Source: JAIUNP01 sp020161975 (GTDB lineage Bacteria > Pseudomonadota > Alphaproteobacteria > Rhizobiales > Beijerinckiaceae). Taken from it: a stretch of 64,000 bases of DNA. Each line of letters starts with the position of its first letter. Within the stretch, counting starts at the first letter, position 1. Position numbers and translations under genes: made by a program. This document shows, piece after piece, positions 44,282 through 52,629 of the stretch. The DNA is taken from assembly GCA_036745275.1 (NCBI GenBank), contig DAIOGK010000010.1:44970-108969 (forward strand). Direction: 5' to 3'. Below the pieces are notes generated by a model. That model did no database searches. It saw nothing but the letters and a program-made list of their open reading frames with translations, and had not been told where the DNA came from.

Positions 44282-44818
44282 TCAATCCACCTCGACGACG
44301 CCGACGAACGGCAATTCGCGGTAGGAATGGGCCACATCCATGCCATAGCCGACCAGAAACAGGTCTGGTGATTCAAAGCCGATAAAATCGGCATCGAACT
44401 GCACGGCCCGATGGCCCGGTTTCTCGATCAGAACCGCCGTCATGACCCGGGTTGCGCCACGGGCCATCAGCAGATCCTTGGCAAACGCGAGGGTGCGGCC
44501 CGATTCGAGAATATCGTCGATGATCAGCACATCGCGCCCGCGCACATCGCCCTCGATGTCCTTGGTGATTGACACCTGGCCGGTGGAAACCGTGCCTTCC
44601 CGGTAACTCGAAAGCTGCATGAACTCGACCTGGGGCGCGAGGCCGACGCGGTGCATGGCGCGCAGGAGATCGGCGGCAAAAATGAAGCTGCCGCGCAGGA
44701 CCGCCACGACGATCAGCCGGTCGGGTTTGGCATCAGCAATCTCCTGCGCGAGTTCGGCATTGCGCGCGGCAATCACTGTTTCGTCAAACAGGACCCGGAT
44801 ACGGCGGTTCTCGGTCAT
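44282..44818 (-). CDS. hpt: Hypoxanthine phosphoribosyltransferase
   Basis: Hpt salvages hypoxanthine (and often guanine) to IMP or GMP with PRPP. The 178-residue protein has the PRPP loop Leu-Ile-Ile-Asp-Asp-Ile-Leu-Glu-Ser-Gly-Arg-Thr (about 98-109), a Leu-Arg-Gly-Ser loop near 41-44, the flexible Ser-Ser-Tyr-Arg region at 70-73, and a C-terminal Phe-Leu-Val-Gly-Tyr-Gly-Met-Asp. The ATG at 44818 gives a normal length; the frame extends upstream into the next gene's 3' end but without conserved sequence. The zinc-ribbon gene lies 62 bases upstream on the same strand. Confidence 0.95.
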   Translation of the reverse strand: MTENRRIRVLFDETVIAARNAELAQEIADAKPDRLIVVAVLRGSFIFAADLLRAMHRVGLAPQVEFMQLSSYREGTVSTGQVSITKDIEGDVRGRDVLIIDDILESGRTLAFAKDLLMARGATRVMTAVLIEKPGHRAVQFDADFIGFESPDLFLVGYGMDVAHSYRELPFVGVVEVD

Positions 44819-44880
44819 GGCAGGCTCCTTCGCCCCCCTTAGAGCATGAGGACGTGCGAACGCCAATGGTCCGGCTGTGG

Positions 44881-45579
44881 CTATTTCGCCATGGCGAGGA
44901 GATCGCCCTTGCCGGCAAAGCGCACCAGCACGTTGGCGCCTTCCGGCGGCGGTGAAGCCAGACGACGGCGGAAAGTCTGCGTTTCGCCGGCCTTGAGGTC
45001 CTTTGAATCGGCCTGCGCCGTCCAGTGATAGATCTCGATGCCCCGTGAATCGCGAATCGAGAACAGCAGACGGGGAATTAAGCGGGTATCGCCTGCGACA
45101 TTGGCAATTTCGCCCTGCACGACGAGCAGGTCCGTGCCGCCCTCGCTGAAGACGCCGCTGCGCACATTGCGCAAGGCGAGCCCGGAGAGGTTCACCGGCA
45201 GGCCGAGCGCGGCATAGATGCGACCGGTTTCCGGTGCGCGGGCGACCACGGACTTGCGGAAACCGACAAGCCCGCCGCCAGCAAGCAGCAGCAGGATTGC
45301 CGCGACATAGGGCCAACGTGCCCTGGTGGGCGCGGCTTTCTCGCCAATCCGCTCATGCCAGGGCCGGCGGCGCGGCGCTGGAGGCGGCGGTATGGCAGGA
45401 GCCTCGACAGCAGGGGCAGGCGCAGGGTCTGTTACGGCCTCTGCATCCGTGGCAGCGGTCGGTTCAGCGAGCCAGAGTGTCTGGCAGGCGGCGCAACGCA
45501 CCTTGCGGCCGCCTGGACCAATGGATGCGTCGGGCAGATCATAGGCTGTCGCGCAGGAGGGGCAGCAAATGCGGATCAT
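44881..45579 (-). CDS. Zinc-ribbon (MJ0042-type) membrane protein with DUF3426-like domain
   Basis: This is a 232-residue protein. The N-terminus is a zinc ribbon, Cys-Pro-Ser-Cys (residues 6-9) and Cys-Ala-Ala-Cys (about 29-32), as in MJ0042-type fingers. A Pro/Ala-rich linker, one membrane helix (about 99-118) and a beta-rich C-terminal domain follow, the last similar to DUF3426. This layout is widespread in Alphaproteobacteria, often next to ftsE, as here where it is divergent with 140 bases between. Function is unknown; a regulatory or envelope role is only a guess. Confidence 0.85.
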   Translation of the reverse strand: MIRICCPSCATAYDLPDASIGPGGRKVRCAACQTLWLAEPTAATDAEAVTDPAPAPAVEAPAIPPPPAPRRRPWHERIGEKAAPTRARWPYVAAILLLLAGGGLVGFRKSVVARAPETGRIYAALGLPVNLSGLALRNVRSGVFSEGGTDLLVVQGEIANVAGDTRLIPRLLFSIRDSRGIEIYHWTAQADSKDLKAGETQTFRRRLASPPPEGANVLVRFAGKGDLLAMAK

Positions 45580-45719
45580 CGGGGCTCGGAAGGGACCGGG
45601 ACGACGCTTTGGCAAACGCAACGCAGGAGGCGACATCCGAAACTGTTGACCATGCTATTGCTGGACCCTCATCGTTAAGGGCAGGTAAAGAGCGATACGA
45701 TTCGTAGCGAGGAGAGCAG

Positions 45720-46379
45720 GTGGTCCGGTTCGAGAATGTCGGTTTGCGCTATGGTATGGGCCCCGAAATCCTTCGGGACCTGACGTTCGACATTCCGCCG
45801 CATTCACTCCAGTTTCTGACCGGGCCCTCAGGCGCCGGCAAGACGACCCTGCTCAAGCTGATCCTCCAGACGCTCAGGCCCACGCGAGGGCTGGTGACGC
45901 TGTTCGGACATGATACGGCCTTGCTCGACAAGGATGCGGTCACGCGTCTGCGCCGGCGCATCGGCGTCGTCTTTCAGGATTTCCGCCTGCTCGACCATCT
46001 GACCACCTACGAGAACGTCGCCCTGCCGCTCCGGGTGCAGGGCAAGGAGGAGCGGAGCTATCAGCCCGAGGTGATCGAACTTCTCAAATGGGTGGGGCTG
46101 GGCGACCGGATGCATGTGCCTCCCGCCATTCTGTCGGGTGGCGAGAAGCAGCGTGCGGCCATCGCGCGGGCCACGATTTCAAGGCCGGAACTGCTGCTGG
46201 CCGACGAGCCAACGGGTAATGTCGATCCTTCGCTTGCCCGGCGGCTGCTGCGCCTTTTTGTCGAGATGAATCGCTCGGGCACGTCAATCGTGCTGGCGAC
46301 CCATGATCTTGCGCTGATGGATCAGGTTGATGCCCGGCGCATGGTGCTGGCGGAGGGGCGACTGCATGTCTACGACTGA
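45720..46379 (+). CDS. ftsE: Cell division ATPase FtsE
   Basis: FtsE is the ATPase of the FtsEX complex, which controls peptidoglycan hydrolases at the division site. The 219-residue protein starts with a GTG after GGAGAG. It has Walker A Gly-Pro-Ser-Gly-Ala-Gly-K41-Thr-Thr, a Q-loop Val-Phe-Gln-Asp-Phe, signature Leu-Ser-Gly-Gly-Glu-Lys-Gln-Arg, and Walker B Leu-Leu-Leu-Ala-Asp-Glu-Pro-Thr-Gly-Asn-Val-Asp. It overlaps ftsX by 14 bases, so the pair are made together. Confidence 0.95.
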   Translation: MVRFENVGLRYGMGPEILRDLTFDIPPHSLQFLTGPSGAGKTTLLKLILQTLRPTRGLVTLFGHDTALLDKDAVTRLRRRIGVVFQDFRLLDHLTTYENVALPLRVQGKEERSYQPEVIELLKWVGLGDRMHVPPAILSGGEKQRAAIARATISRPELLLADEPTGNVDPSLARRLLRLFVEMNRSGTSIVLATHDLALMDQVDARRMVLAEGRLHVYD

Positions 46380-47337
46380 GGCTGTCCGTCCGCCGGCATC
46401 CGCGAGCGTTCCGTCGCTGAAGCGCCGCTCCTGGTTCAAGGGCGGGCGGGGCACGGCGCTTCTGCCCGAATCATCGCTGGCGGGCCGGGCGCTCGTCATT
46501 GTCATCGTGATCATGGCGTTCCTCGCCTCGATGACCGCAGGCACCGTTCAACTGATTGCAGAAGCATCGGCCGGCTGGACGAGCTCGGTCGCACGGGAAC
46601 TGACAATCCAGGTCCGGCCCCGGCAGGGGCGCGATGTCGAAAGCGATGTGCGTCGCGTGGCTGATATTGCCCGCAGGACACAGGGCATCGCCGATGTCCG
46701 GGTGTTCAGCCGGGCGGAAGGCGAAAAACTGCTCGAACCCTGGCTCGGGGCTGGGCTGTCGCTCGGCGAGCTGCCGGTGCCGCGTCTGATCGTGCTCAAG
46801 ACCGGCTCGGGTGAAATGCCGGATATCGCCCGCCTCAAGGCTGATCTCGGCGCCGTGCCGACGGCCAGTCTCGACGATCACCGCCTTTGGCTTGGTCGCC
46901 TTGCCACGATGGCCAATGCGCTCGTCTTTATCGGTCTTGTCGTGCTTGCGCTGGTGCTGACCGCAATGGGGCTGGCCATCGCCTTTGCCACGCGCGGGGT
47001 GATGGCGGGCAACCGCGAGATTATCGACGTGCTGCATCTGGTGGGCGCGGAGGATCGCTATATTGCGCGTGAATTCCAGCGGCATTTCCTGCGTCTCGGT
47101 CTGAAAGGCGGTGCGATTGGCGGCGGCCTTGCCATCCTCGCCTTCCTGATCGCCGGGTATCTTTCGCGACGCTGGATCGCCACGCCCAGCGGGGATCAGA
47201 TCGAGGCGCTCTTCGGCGCCTTTGCGCTTGGGCCCGCCGGCTATCTCGCCATCCTTGTTATTGCCGGAATTGTCGCCATGATCACGGCTGTTGTTTCGCG
47301 CACGACCGTGTTCCGTAACCTGCGCGGGCAGGAGTAG
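46366..47337 (+). CDS. ftsX: Cell division membrane protein FtsX
   Basis: FtsX is the permease-like partner of FtsE; its periplasmic loop activates murein hydrolases or their adaptors. The 323-residue protein has a basic cytoplasmic N-terminus, a first helix (about 42-64), a periplasmic domain (about 65-175) and three C-terminal helices (about 185-210, 245-268, 290-312). The ATG at 46366 lies inside the ftsE end. Pro/Gln-rich periplasmic sequence is poorly conserved, as usual. The following ydcF and plsC genes belong to the same conserved cluster. Confidence 0.93.
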   Translation: MSTTEAVRPPASASVPSLKRRSWFKGGRGTALLPESSLAGRALVIVIVIMAFLASMTAGTVQLIAEASAGWTSSVARELTIQVRPRQGRDVESDVRRVADIARRTQGIADVRVFSRAEGEKLLEPWLGAGLSLGELPVPRLIVLKTGSGEMPDIARLKADLGAVPTASLDDHRLWLGRLATMANALVFIGLVVLALVLTAMGLAIAFATRGVMAGNREIIDVLHLVGAEDRYIAREFQRHFLRLGLKGGAIGGGLAILAFLIAGYLSRRWIATPSGDQIEALFGAFALGPAGYLAILVIAGIVAMITAVVSRTTVFRNLRGQE

Positions 47338-47375
47338 CCCGCCATACAAGAGCCAGTCACATCACTTTCTTCCGG

Positions 47376-48059
47376 ATGACACAGCCCGACCGGCCCGATC
47401 CCGGGCATTTCCTGGTTCAACCCACGTCGCGAGTGGAGGCTCGGCGGCTGGTGCGCCGTGTTGTGCTGGCGGTGTTTGGGCTTGCCGGGCTGGGGCTAGC
47501 GTTGCTCGGGGGGGGATTTGCCGTCTTCGTCGAATCCCTTTCGCGGCAGGATACGGAATTCGGCCGCCCGGTTGACGGGATTGCAGCGCTGACGGGCGGT
47601 GCCGAACGGATCGGCGATGCGCTGATGGTTCTTGAAGAAGGGCGCGCCAAGCGCTTGCTGATCTCGGGTGTCGGGGCGCCGGTGACGGAAAAGGCCCTGA
47701 TCCGGCAGGCCGGCCATGCGGATCTGTTCCTCTGCTGCGTCGATCTTGGGCGCGAGGCGCTCAATACGGTCGGCAATGCGGTGGAGACGGCGGCCTGGGT
47801 GCGGCGGAACAATTACAAGTCGCTTCTGCTGGTTACCTCGAATTATCACATGCCGCGGGCCATGGTGGAGTTGCGCAGGCATCTCAAGGATGTTCATATC
47901 ATCCCCCATCCGGTGATCACGGATGCCGTGTCGGTCACCAACTGGTGGCGCGATCCGGCGCTGTTCCGGCTGCTGTTCACCGAGTACCTCAAGTATCTCG
48001 CGTCCGAAGTGCGCAGCCGCGTGATCCCGGACAATCCGAAAACGCGCGCTCCGGCTTGA
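47376..48059 (+). CDS. YdcF/SanA-like (DUF218) envelope protein
   Basis: This is a 227-residue protein with an N-terminal membrane helix (about residues 30-52) and a DUF218 domain outside the cytoplasm, seen as Ile-Ala-Ala-Leu-Thr-Gly-Gly-Ala-Glu-Arg-Ile, Leu-Leu-Ile-Ser-Gly-Val-Gly, Asn-Thr-Val-Gly-Asn-Ala-Val-Glu-Thr and Thr-Ser-Asn-Tyr-His-Met-Pro-Arg. ElyC and SanA relatives affect envelope integrity and peptidoglycan lipid use. An eight-G run (47518-47525) codes for the Gly-Gly-Gly at the end of the helix. It follows ftsX by 38 bases and is probably in its operon. Confidence 0.88.
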   Translation: MTQPDRPDPGHFLVQPTSRVEARRLVRRVVLAVFGLAGLGLALLGGGFAVFVESLSRQDTEFGRPVDGIAALTGGAERIGDALMVLEEGRAKRLLISGVGAPVTEKALIRQAGHADLFLCCVDLGREALNTVGNAVETAAWVRRNNYKSLLLVTSNYHMPRAMVELRRHLKDVHIIPHPVITDAVSVTNWWRDPALFRLLFTEYLKYLASEVRSRVIPDNPKTRAPA

Positions 48060-48161
48060 CGGGGGCGTGCGAAAGGGCTTTGCCCCTTGCCGATGCGCCC
48101 TCCTGTTCGATGGCAGCATCAACGGGCAGCCTGTTGTCGAGCGAACCCTGAAAGTGCCGCC

Positions 48162-48923
48162 ATGCTTCTTGCGCGCAACGTCCTTTTCGCCATCGCCTTT
48201 TATGGCAACTGTGCGTTCTGGTTCCTGTTTGCCTTCCTTGGCTATTTGCTGCCAAGGCGGTATTTCCTGTGGTTCAGCCGGGGCTGGGCGCGTACGTCGC
48301 TGTGGCTGTTCACCACCCTGATCGGCGCGAAGATCGAAATTCGCGGCCTTGAGAACATTCCGGCAGGTGGCGCCCTCGTCGCTTCCAAGCACCAGTCATC
48401 CTTCGAGACCATTGCACTGCTGCCGCTGCTCAGCCAGCCGACCTATATTTACAAGCGCGAACTCAACTATGTGCCCCTGTTCGGCTGGCATCTCATCCGC
48501 ATGGGGCAGATTCCGGTTGATCGGGGCGGGGGTGCCGAAGCCATGGCGCAGCTCGTCGTGCGGGTGCGGGGAGCATTGGCCGCCGGGCGCCAGATCATCA
48601 TTTTTCCCGAGGGAACGCGCCGGGCCATCGATGATCCGCCTGACTACAAGCTTGGCGTCGCACAGCTCTATCGGACGCTTGGTGTGCCTTGCGTGCCCAT
48701 CGCGCTCAATGCGGGCGTGGCCTGGCCGCGTCGGCGTTTCCTCAAGACGCCCCACCGGATCATTCTCGAATTTCTGGAACCGATCCCCAGCGGCATGCCG
48801 GCCAAGACCTTCTTCCGGCTGTTGCAGGAGCGGATCGAGACCGAGACGGCGCGGCTTGTCGATGAGACCCTGGCCGAACGGGGTCAGAGCCGCTCTGCCA
48901 CCCAGTCGAGCAGCGAATCGTGA
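48162..48923 (+). CDS. plsC: 1-acyl-sn-glycerol-3-phosphate acyltransferase
   Basis: PlsC acylates lysophosphatidic acid to phosphatidic acid at the inner membrane. The 253-residue protein has an N-terminal hydrophobic region (residues 5-45), then Lys-His-Gln-Ser-Ser-Phe-Glu, which is a Hx4E form of the usual Hx4D motif, and the motif III Phe-Pro-Glu-Gly-Thr-Arg. A Val-Pro-Ile-Ala-Leu-Asn-Ala-Gly segment is motif IV-like. The acidic change in motif I is tolerable but worth noting. The ATG at 48162 begins the first helix. The 3' end overlaps the convergent chaC gene by 40 bases. Confidence 0.92.
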   Translation: MLLARNVLFAIAFYGNCAFWFLFAFLGYLLPRRYFLWFSRGWARTSLWLFTTLIGAKIEIRGLENIPAGGALVASKHQSSFETIALLPLLSQPTYIYKRELNYVPLFGWHLIRMGQIPVDRGGGAEAMAQLVVRVRGALAAGRQIIIFPEGTRRAIDDPPDYKLGVAQLYRTLGVPCVPIALNAGVAWPRRRFLKTPHRIILEFLEPIPSGMPAKTFFRLLQERIETETARLVDETLAERGQSRSATQSSSES

Positions 48924-49408
48924 ATACCAAGGTCGCGCAGGGCCTGGGCGGTGTTGCGCACATATTCGGGGTTCGGCCCTGATTTGCCGAGGCCCTGACG
49001 CACGAAGTGCAACACGTCATTCCGCTCCAGCCGCGCTGCATACTGATTGTGGCTCCGGTCCACCACATAGCACAGCGCGAGCACGATGCGGCCATCCTCC
49101 AGACGGACGGGGCGGACGCATTCCTTGTAGACCATGGTGATCTGCTCGCGTTCGCGCAGGTAGGCGAGGGTTTCGGCGGCCCGGTGCTCCTCTACCCGGA
49201 AGGCGATGCCGCGGCAGGCGCCGCCGTGATCGAGCCCGAGCACGAGGCCGGGCTTTTCCGGCGTTCCGCGATGGCTGTAGGAATAGACGCAGAGGGCGCG
49301 GTGCGAGCCCTTCAGCAGCGCGGGTACGCGCTCCACAAACTCGAAGCCAGGCCGCCAGATCAGCGAGCCATAGCCAAAGACCCAGAAATCGCCATGAAGT
49401 TCGGACAT
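48884..49408 (-). CDS. ChaC-like gamma-glutamylcyclotransferase
   Basis: ChaC enzymes split glutathione into 5-oxoproline and Cys-Gly. The 174-residue protein has the substrate loop Val-Phe-Gly-Tyr-Gly-Ser-Leu-Ile-Trp (residues 10-18), the Pro-Gly-Leu-Val-Leu-Gly-Leu-Asp segment, and a central glutamate in Ile-Ala-Phe-Arg-Val-Glu-Glu-His near residue 72. A second Tyr-Lys-Glu-Cys segment and a C-terminal helix (Val-Arg-Asn-Thr-Ala-Gln-Ala-Leu) complete the family. It is convergent with plsC and stands alone. Glutathione as substrate is a family inference. Confidence 0.9.
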   Translation of the reverse strand: MSELHGDFWVFGYGSLIWRPGFEFVERVPALLKGSHRALCVYSYSHRGTPEKPGLVLGLDHGGACRGIAFRVEEHRAAETLAYLREREQITMVYKECVRPVRLEDGRIVLALCYVVDRSHNQYAARLERNDVLHFVRQGLGKSGPNPEYVRNTAQALRDLGIHDSLLDWVAERL

Positions 49409-49461
49409 GCCGGTTCTTCGCGCAGTTTGCGCTTGGCGGCAAGACCCGGTACGACAGCCTC

Positions 49462-50502
49462 ATGCAAAGTGATATGCCCGTCCCCCGTTCCCGCAAGGGC
49501 TTGTACATTCCGGTGATCCTGTTCGGCCTCGTCTGTGCAGCATGGACCGGCTTCTGGTTCTACGCCCGGTCGCAAACCGTGAGCATCATGGATGCGTGGA
49601 TGGCGCGCGAAGCGCGGCTCGGTCGGGTCTGGACCTGTCCGGATCGGGATGTGGGCGGCTTTCCCTTCCGGATCGATGTCTCCTGTGTGAAGCCGACGTT
49701 CACATCCAGCGAGCCGGCACGGGCCGGAACGGGGAGCCTCGCCGGCCTGGGCGTGACCGCGCGGGCGGTCGATCCCAGGCAGGTCATCGCCGCGTTCGCA
49801 TCGCCGCTGACGTGGCAGTCCGCCGCCGGTGATTCGGTGGAACTGGGCTTTACGACCGGGCGGGCGGCCTATCGCGGCACACCGGCCGCCATGGATCTGG
49901 TTTCGTTCGAACTGGTCGATCCGCGCCTGACCGTGACCGATGCCGGAGGCGGCAAGCAGGTCGTGGCTGCGACCGCAACGGAGTTCCATCTCAGGCGCGC
50001 GCCGGGCGACGATCCTGCGACCGATGTCGCGATCATGGCGAGTGGTATCAAGTCCGAGCTGTTCGATGCGCTCTCGGGCGATGCCAGCCCCGGCGTCATC
50101 GATATTCGTACGCAGTTCACCAAATACGCGCCGGCGCCGATCCGGGACTGGCGCGAGACGCTGGAGGCCTGGCGCCGGGCGGACGGCGAAGTGAAGATCG
50201 AGAAGCTGGCGCTGACCAAGGGGCCGCTGGCGCTCAATGCGACCGGCGTGTTGCGGCTCGATGAATTGCGCCGCCCGGAAGGTGACATCACCGGTTCGGC
50301 GGCGGGCATCAACACGGTGCTTCGCGCCTTTGGCATTGATATGGGCGGTGGAGCGGGCGGGCTGCTCGGGGCCATTCTGGGCGGGGGAAATCGGCCCAAT
50401 GCCGCGCCGAAAGCCCTGCCTTTCGCGCTCCGCTTCGATCAGGGGCGGATGTATATCGGCCCGGTGCCGGGACCGCGGCTCCGGCCGCTCTACGGGCCCT
50501 GA
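49462..50502 (+). CDS. DUF2125 protein, membrane-anchored periplasmic
   Basis: This is a 346-residue protein with a basic N-terminus, one helix (about residues 14-35), and a large periplasmic beta-rich region. The Trp-x-x-x-Glu-x-x-x-Gly-Arg-x-Trp-x-Cys-Pro-Asp and Gly-Gly-Phe-Pro-Phe-Arg-Ile-Asp segment near residues 55-74 is typical of DUF2125. Some relatives look distantly like AsmA-type lipid-transfer proteins, but that is not established. It is convergent with the tyrC operon and has no close partner. Confidence 0.85.
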   Translation: MQSDMPVPRSRKGLYIPVILFGLVCAAWTGFWFYARSQTVSIMDAWMAREARLGRVWTCPDRDVGGFPFRIDVSCVKPTFTSSEPARAGTGSLAGLGVTARAVDPRQVIAAFASPLTWQSAAGDSVELGFTTGRAAYRGTPAAMDLVSFELVDPRLTVTDAGGGKQVVAATATEFHLRRAPGDDPATDVAIMASGIKSELFDALSGDASPGVIDIRTQFTKYAPAPIRDWRETLEAWRRADGEVKIEKLALTKGPLALNATGVLRLDELRRPEGDITGSAAGINTVLRAFGIDMGGGAGGLLGAILGGGNRPNAAPKALPFALRFDQGRMYIGPVPGPRLRPLYGP

Positions 50503-50525
50503 AGACGGCGGGAAGCTGATCGGTC

Positions 50526-51452
50526 CTAATCTTCCTTGTGGCTGATGGGGCGCCCGAAATCGGGGGCCGCTGTATCCTGCCCCGAGGCGATGATCGACTG
50601 ACGGATCGCGCGGGTGCGGGTGAAAAGATCGAACAGGCCATCGCCATCCGCCCAGCGGATCATGCGGGCCAGCGCGGCGAGATCTTCCTGGAACCGCGCC
50701 ACCATTTCGAGCACCGCCTCCTTGTTGTTCAGGAAGACGTCTCGCCACATCGTCGGGTTCGAGGCGGCAAGGCGGGTCGAATCGCGAAAACCGCCGGCGG
50801 AAAACTTGATCACTTCGGATTCGACGACCATTTCGAGATCGTAAGCGGTGCCGACGAGATTATAGGCAATCAGATGCGGCACATGGCTGGTGATCGCCAG
50901 CACGAGATCATGATGCTGCGGCGACATGATCTCGACATTCGCGCCCATCCGCTCCCAGACCGTGCGAACCTGTTCGATCGCGGCGCTGTCCTGGCCCTCC
51001 GGCGGGGTCAAAATCGTCCAGCGGTTCTCGAACAGCGTGCCAAAGCCGGCGTCTGGGCCGGAAAACTCGGTGCCGGCGACCGGGTGGGCGGGGACGAAAT
51101 GCACGCCCTTGGGCAGATGCGGGGCGACATCGCGAACCACGGCGCCCTTGACCGAGCCGACATCCGACACAATCGCACCGGGCTTGAGCGCCGGGCCGAT
51201 GCTGGCAGCGACCGCAGCATTTGCGCCGACCGGCACGCACAGGATCACGAGATCGGCGCCGCGGGCGGCCTCGGGCAGGCTGTCCAAAACCTCGTCCGCT
51301 ATGCCAAGGGCCCGCACGCGGTCACGGACTGCTGAATCGGCATCGGCGGCAATGATGGTGCGGGCGATGCCTTTCTGCCGGGCAGCGCGGGCGATGGACG
51401 AGCCGATCAGGCCAAGACCGATGAGACAGAGACGGTCGACAGGCGGGGTCAT
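50526..51452 (-). CDS. tyrC: Prephenate/arogenate dehydrogenase
   Basis: This is a 308-residue NAD(P) oxidoreductase that oxidises prephenate or arogenate in tyrosine synthesis. The Rossmann loop is Gly-Leu-Gly-Leu-Ile-Gly-Ser-Ser (about 12-19). Later come Cys-Val-Pro-Val-Gly and Asp-Val-Gly-Ser-Val-Lys-Gly, then His-Pro-Val-Ala-Gly-Thr-Glu and Arg-Asp-Ser-Thr-Arg-Leu-Ala, all TyrA family blocks. There is no fused chorismate mutase; that role is in the gene at 52630. It follows hisC by four bases in an operon. The substrate choice (prephenate or arogenate) cannot be read. Confidence 0.92.
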   Translation of the reverse strand: MTPPVDRLCLIGLGLIGSSIARAARQKGIARTIIAADADSAVRDRVRALGIADEVLDSLPEAARGADLVILCVPVGANAAVAASIGPALKPGAIVSDVGSVKGAVVRDVAPHLPKGVHFVPAHPVAGTEFSGPDAGFGTLFENRWTILTPPEGQDSAAIEQVRTVWERMGANVEIMSPQHHDLVLAITSHVPHLIAYNLVGTAYDLEMVVESEVIKFSAGGFRDSTRLAASNPTMWRDVFLNNKEAVLEMVARFQEDLAALARMIRWADGDGLFDLFTRTRAIRQSIIASGQDTAAPDFGRPISHKED

Positions 51453-51456
51453 TGGA

Positions 51457-52560
51457 TCACTGGCCGAGGAAATCGCTCAAAGCGGCGACGACGAGGCGAT
51501 TGGCCTCTTCGGAACCGACCGTGAGGCGGAGATGATCGGGAAGGTTGTAGGCGCCCACCGCCCGCAGGATGAGTCCACGGGATGTCAGGAATGCATCCGC
51601 GTCCTTCGCGGTTTTGCCCGCCGCCTTCGGGAACCCGATCAGCAGGAAGTTGCCGACGCTGGGCGTCACCTTGAGGCCGAGCGCTTCGATCTGGCTGGTC
51701 AGCCAGGTCAGCCAGCGCTCGTTGTGGTCAAAGGCGGCTTCGACATGGCCGGCGTCCTCGATGGCGGCGATGCCTGCCGCAATGGCCGGCGCCGAGAGGT
51801 TGAACGGGCCACGGATGCGGTTCAGCGCGTCCGCGACATGCAGCGGCATGTAGCCCCAGCCGATCCTGAGGCCGGCGAGGCCGTGGATCTTCGAAAAGGT
51901 GCGGGCCATCACCACATTTTCGGCGCTGGAGACGAGCTCAACACCGGCAGCATAATCGTTTCGGCGGACATATTCGGCATAGGCGGCATCGAGCACCAGC
52001 AGGATGTCGGAACGGAGGCCGGCATGCAGACGACGCACCTCCTCGAAGGGCAGATAGGTGCCTGTGGGATTGTTCGGATTGGCGAGGAAGACGATCCGGG
52101 TCTTCGGGGTGATCGCGCCAAGGATGGCATCGACATCGGCGGTGAGGTTCTTCTCCTTCACCACAACCGGCTTGCCGCCCGCCGCGGTGATGGCGATGCG
52201 GTAGACGAGAAAGCCGTGTTCGGTGAAGACGCCCTCATCGCCCGGGCCGATATAGGCATGCGTCAGCAGGTTGAGGATCTCATCCGAGCCAGCGCCACAG
52301 ACGATGCGGGCGGGATCGAGCCCGTACCGCCGCGCGATGGCCTCGCGCAGGCCGGTCGAGCTGCCGTCGGGGTAGAGTTCGAGCTTTTCGGCGACGGCCC
52401 GGTAGGCAGCAATCGCCTTTGGGCTTGCGCCAAGTGGTGTCTCGTTTGACGACAGCTTGTGGAGTTTGACGCCTGCGGGAGCGGCGCTTTTGCCGGGCAC
52501 ATATGCTTCGATGTCGAGAACACCGGCGCGCGGAACGGGGCGGACGGGAAGCTGAGCCAT
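51457..52560 (-). CDS. hisC: Histidinol-phosphate / aromatic aminotransferase
   Basis: This is a 367-residue class I PLP aminotransferase. The key residues are in Asn-Pro-Asn-Asn-Pro-Thr-Gly near residue 165, Asp-Ala-Ala-Tyr-Ala-Glu-Tyr, the PLP lysine in Thr-Phe-Ser-Lys-Ile-His-Gly-Leu-Ala-Gly, and a C-terminal Arg-Leu-Thr-Val-Gly. The sequence fits HisC, but its place between a chorismate-mutase-type gene and tyrC suggests it also, or mainly, transaminates aromatic keto acids. The ATG at 52560 fits the family's start; an upstream ATG at 52581 is possible. The order is conserved in Alphaproteobacteria. Confidence 0.9.
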   Translation of the reverse strand: MAQLPVRPVPRAGVLDIEAYVPGKSAAPAGVKLHKLSSNETPLGASPKAIAAYRAVAEKLELYPDGSSTGLREAIARRYGLDPARIVCGAGSDEILNLLTHAYIGPGDEGVFTEHGFLVYRIAITAAGGKPVVVKEKNLTADVDAILGAITPKTRIVFLANPNNPTGTYLPFEEVRRLHAGLRSDILLVLDAAYAEYVRRNDYAAGVELVSSAENVVMARTFSKIHGLAGLRIGWGYMPLHVADALNRIRGPFNLSAPAIAAGIAAIEDAGHVEAAFDHNERWLTWLTSQIEALGLKVTPSVGNFLLIGFPKAAGKTAKDADAFLTSRGLILRAVGAYNLPDHLRLTVGSEEANRLVVAALSDFLGQ

Positions 52561-52629
52561 GGCGGATCCTCGAACTGGCAAAGGTGTGGCATGTCTTATG
52601 GGACGGGCGGGGGCGAAAGCAACCCCGCG

